This document shows positions 63,172 to 64,000 of a DNA stretch of 64,000 nt, in pieces. The stretch comes from Ruegeria sp. TM1040 (GTDB taxonomy: Bacteria; Pseudomonadota; Alphaproteobacteria; Rhodobacterales; Rhodobacteraceae), in contig NC_008044.1 in NCBI RefSeq assembly GCF_000014065.1, forward strand, positions 953,501-1,017,500, written 5' to 3'. How positions within the stretch are numbered: position 1 is the first letter of the stretch; each line of letters begins with the position of its first letter. Below the pieces are notes generated by a model. The model was not told the DNA's origin and did no database searches. It saw only the letters and a list, made by a program, of their open reading frames with translations. The position numbers were made by a program, and so were the translations under genes.

Positions 63172-63753
63172 TCAACGGGTCAGGATCAGTTCATTGTTGC
63201 GAATTTCAAACCCCGAGAACCGCTGAAGATATCCCATTCCCAGGAGAGACTGCGCCAACGCGCCCTCGTTGACCCAGGCCGACACATCGCGATCCGTGAT
63301 CGGCCCCAAGGCAACGGTATCGAGAGTCACGCGCGCGGTGCGTACTTCGCCATTTGCCGTCATGGCGCGTCCAAAGTAGCTCAGCGCACTGGGATCGATC
63401 CCGAGGCGCTCAGCGGTGTCGGCATTGAGCACCATATCGCTGGCACCGGTATCGACCAGGAATTGAACCGGCTGATCATTGACCTGCAAAGTGAGGTAAT
63501 AGTGACCATCGCGGGCACGGGGGACGCGGATCTGGCCGTCGTCCGAAAGAACTGCCTGCTGTGGCACCACCGTTGTTCGGATGTCATCCCAAAGCCCATA
63601 GGCCGCAATCACGCCCAGAAAGATCAGGGCCCAGATCATGAGTTGTTGTGCGGTTTTTCCAAGGCTCTGGCGGTTTTGCACAAAGACCCAGGAGCCCACC
63701 ACCAGAAGCAGCAGCACCAGATAGATCAGCTGGCCAATATCGTCTGAATTCAT
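63172..63753 (-). CDS. Membrane-anchored retropepsin-like aspartic protease
   Basis: A 193-residue protein with two N-terminal membrane segments (about 8-25 and 38-55) and a retropepsin-like domain from about 85. The active-site motif DTGASDMVL is near 100-108, in the setting FLVDTGASD typical of the clan AA proteases common in alphaproteobacteria. Only one catalytic Asp motif is present, so it should act as a homodimer. Substrate unknown. It faces the periplasm if the first segment enters from inside. Confidence 0.88.
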   Translation of the reverse strand: MNSDDIGQLIYLVLLLLVVGSWVFVQNRQSLGKTAQQLMIWALIFLGVIAAYGLWDDIRTTVVPQQAVLSDDGQIRVPRARDGHYYLTLQVNDQPVQFLVDTGASDMVLNADTAERLGIDPSALSYFGRAMTANGEVRTARVTLDTVALGPITDRDVSAWVNEGALAQSLLGMGYLQRFSGFEIRNNELILTR

Positions 63754-63802
63754 GGATCAACATCCTCCGTCACAAGGAGGTAGGTGCGGGCGGCGGCTCT
63801 GT

Positions 63803-64000
63803 CTAGCTGGCAAAACCAAAAGCGCTCAGCCCGTCGAGGACAAATTGCACAGAGAGTGCCGCGAGAAGCATCCCCAAAAGGCGTGTCGCGACATTGATGC
63901 CCACGGGGCCGAGCAGGCGTTCCAGTGCGCCGGAGATGGAAAACATCCCAAGCATCAATGCGATGACCGCAACAACGATGGCCATGACCGAGGCAAACCC
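63803..64000 (-). CDS. marC: MarC-family membrane protein, 3' part (cut by window edge)
   Basis: The C-terminal 65 residues of a protein continuing past the window edge; the frame stays open beyond the ATG at 63985, so that is not the start. Two hydrophobic segments and the pattern GPVGINVATRLLGMLLAAL with VQFVLDGL match the C-terminus of MarC/UPF0056 inner-membrane proteins. Function is unproven in the family. It lies upstream of the retropepsin gene on the same strand, 49 bases apart. Confidence 0.8.
   Translation of the reverse strand, partial: GFASVMAIVVAVIALMLGMFSISGALERLLGPVGINVATRLLGMLLAALSVQFVLDGLSAFGFAS

Overview
The window is chromosomal DNA from an alphaproteobacterium, most likely a marine Roseobacter-group member of the Rhodobacteraceae. 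This rests on high G+C, on the gene orders lptF-lptG-lptD-surA-pdxA-rsmA, yceD-rpmF-plsX-fabH-ihfA-merR and argS-SPOR-nagZ-scpA-scpB, on a Mur/Fur-type regulator, a double-domain dCTP deaminase and a DksA with only one zinc-site cysteine, and on abundant short palindromic repeats. No rRNA, IS element, prophage, CRISPR array or plasmid function was seen. Most genes are housekeeping and tightly packed, often with ATGA stop/start overlaps.

Layout. 0-5.4 kb: a DUF2927 lipoprotein, a MoxR ATPase, dksA, an FAD monooxygenase and xthA. 5.6-8.2 kb: an unusual three-gene unit. It has an AT-rich leader, a 71-residue peptide carrying three SSTC motifs, an unrecognised 354-residue protein and an EamA exporter. 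8.4-16.3 kb: erpA, dgt, then argS, a SPOR protein, nagZ, scpA, scpB and a small basic protein. 16.3-19.4 kb: an MFS transporter with a divergent Lrp regulator, dcd and tRNA-Pro(GGG). 19.5-25.7 kb: a minus-strand phospholipid/fatty-acid block ending in a MerR regulator with a roughly 650-residue disordered tail. 25.8-36 kb: bamE, an OlsB-like acyltransferase, an ABC-F ATPase, an SDR, a FemAB-like GNAT, tyrS, anmK, a cupin and selO. 36-46 kb: rhlE, a fur/mur regulator, transporters, eno, two GNATs, a nucleoside hydrolase, a sulfotransferase-like protein and mazG. 46-50 kb: an M20 amidohydrolase followed by two ureohydrolases. 50-53 kb: prfA, prmC and a DUF4167 protein. 53-60.8 kb: the minus-strand LPS-transport and outer-membrane biogenesis operon. 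61-64 kb: pepA-holC, a retropepsin-like protease and the 3' part of marC.

Systems that work together: LPS transport (LptF, LptG, LptD) with outer-membrane folding (SurA, BamE); peptidoglycan recycling (NagZ, AnmK); membrane lipid synthesis (PlsX, FabH, the OlsB-like protein); chromosome organisation (ScpA, ScpB, IHF-alpha); translation (ArgS, TyrS, RF1, PrmC, RsmA, L32, tRNA-Pro); nucleotide quality control (Dgt, Dcd, MazG, XthA); and guanidino/amide catabolism (M20 protein plus two ureohydrolases).

The main unexplained features are the SSTC-peptide operon and two families of structured intergenic repeats. Family A has four copies, all between convergent genes, with compensatory substitutions in its stems. 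Family B has six copies, each a hairpin followed by a conserved tail resembling GGATATTTGGGGTTAGAAG. Also unusual are the MerR tail, the cysteine-poor DksA and a hairpin covering the ABC-F ribosome binding site.
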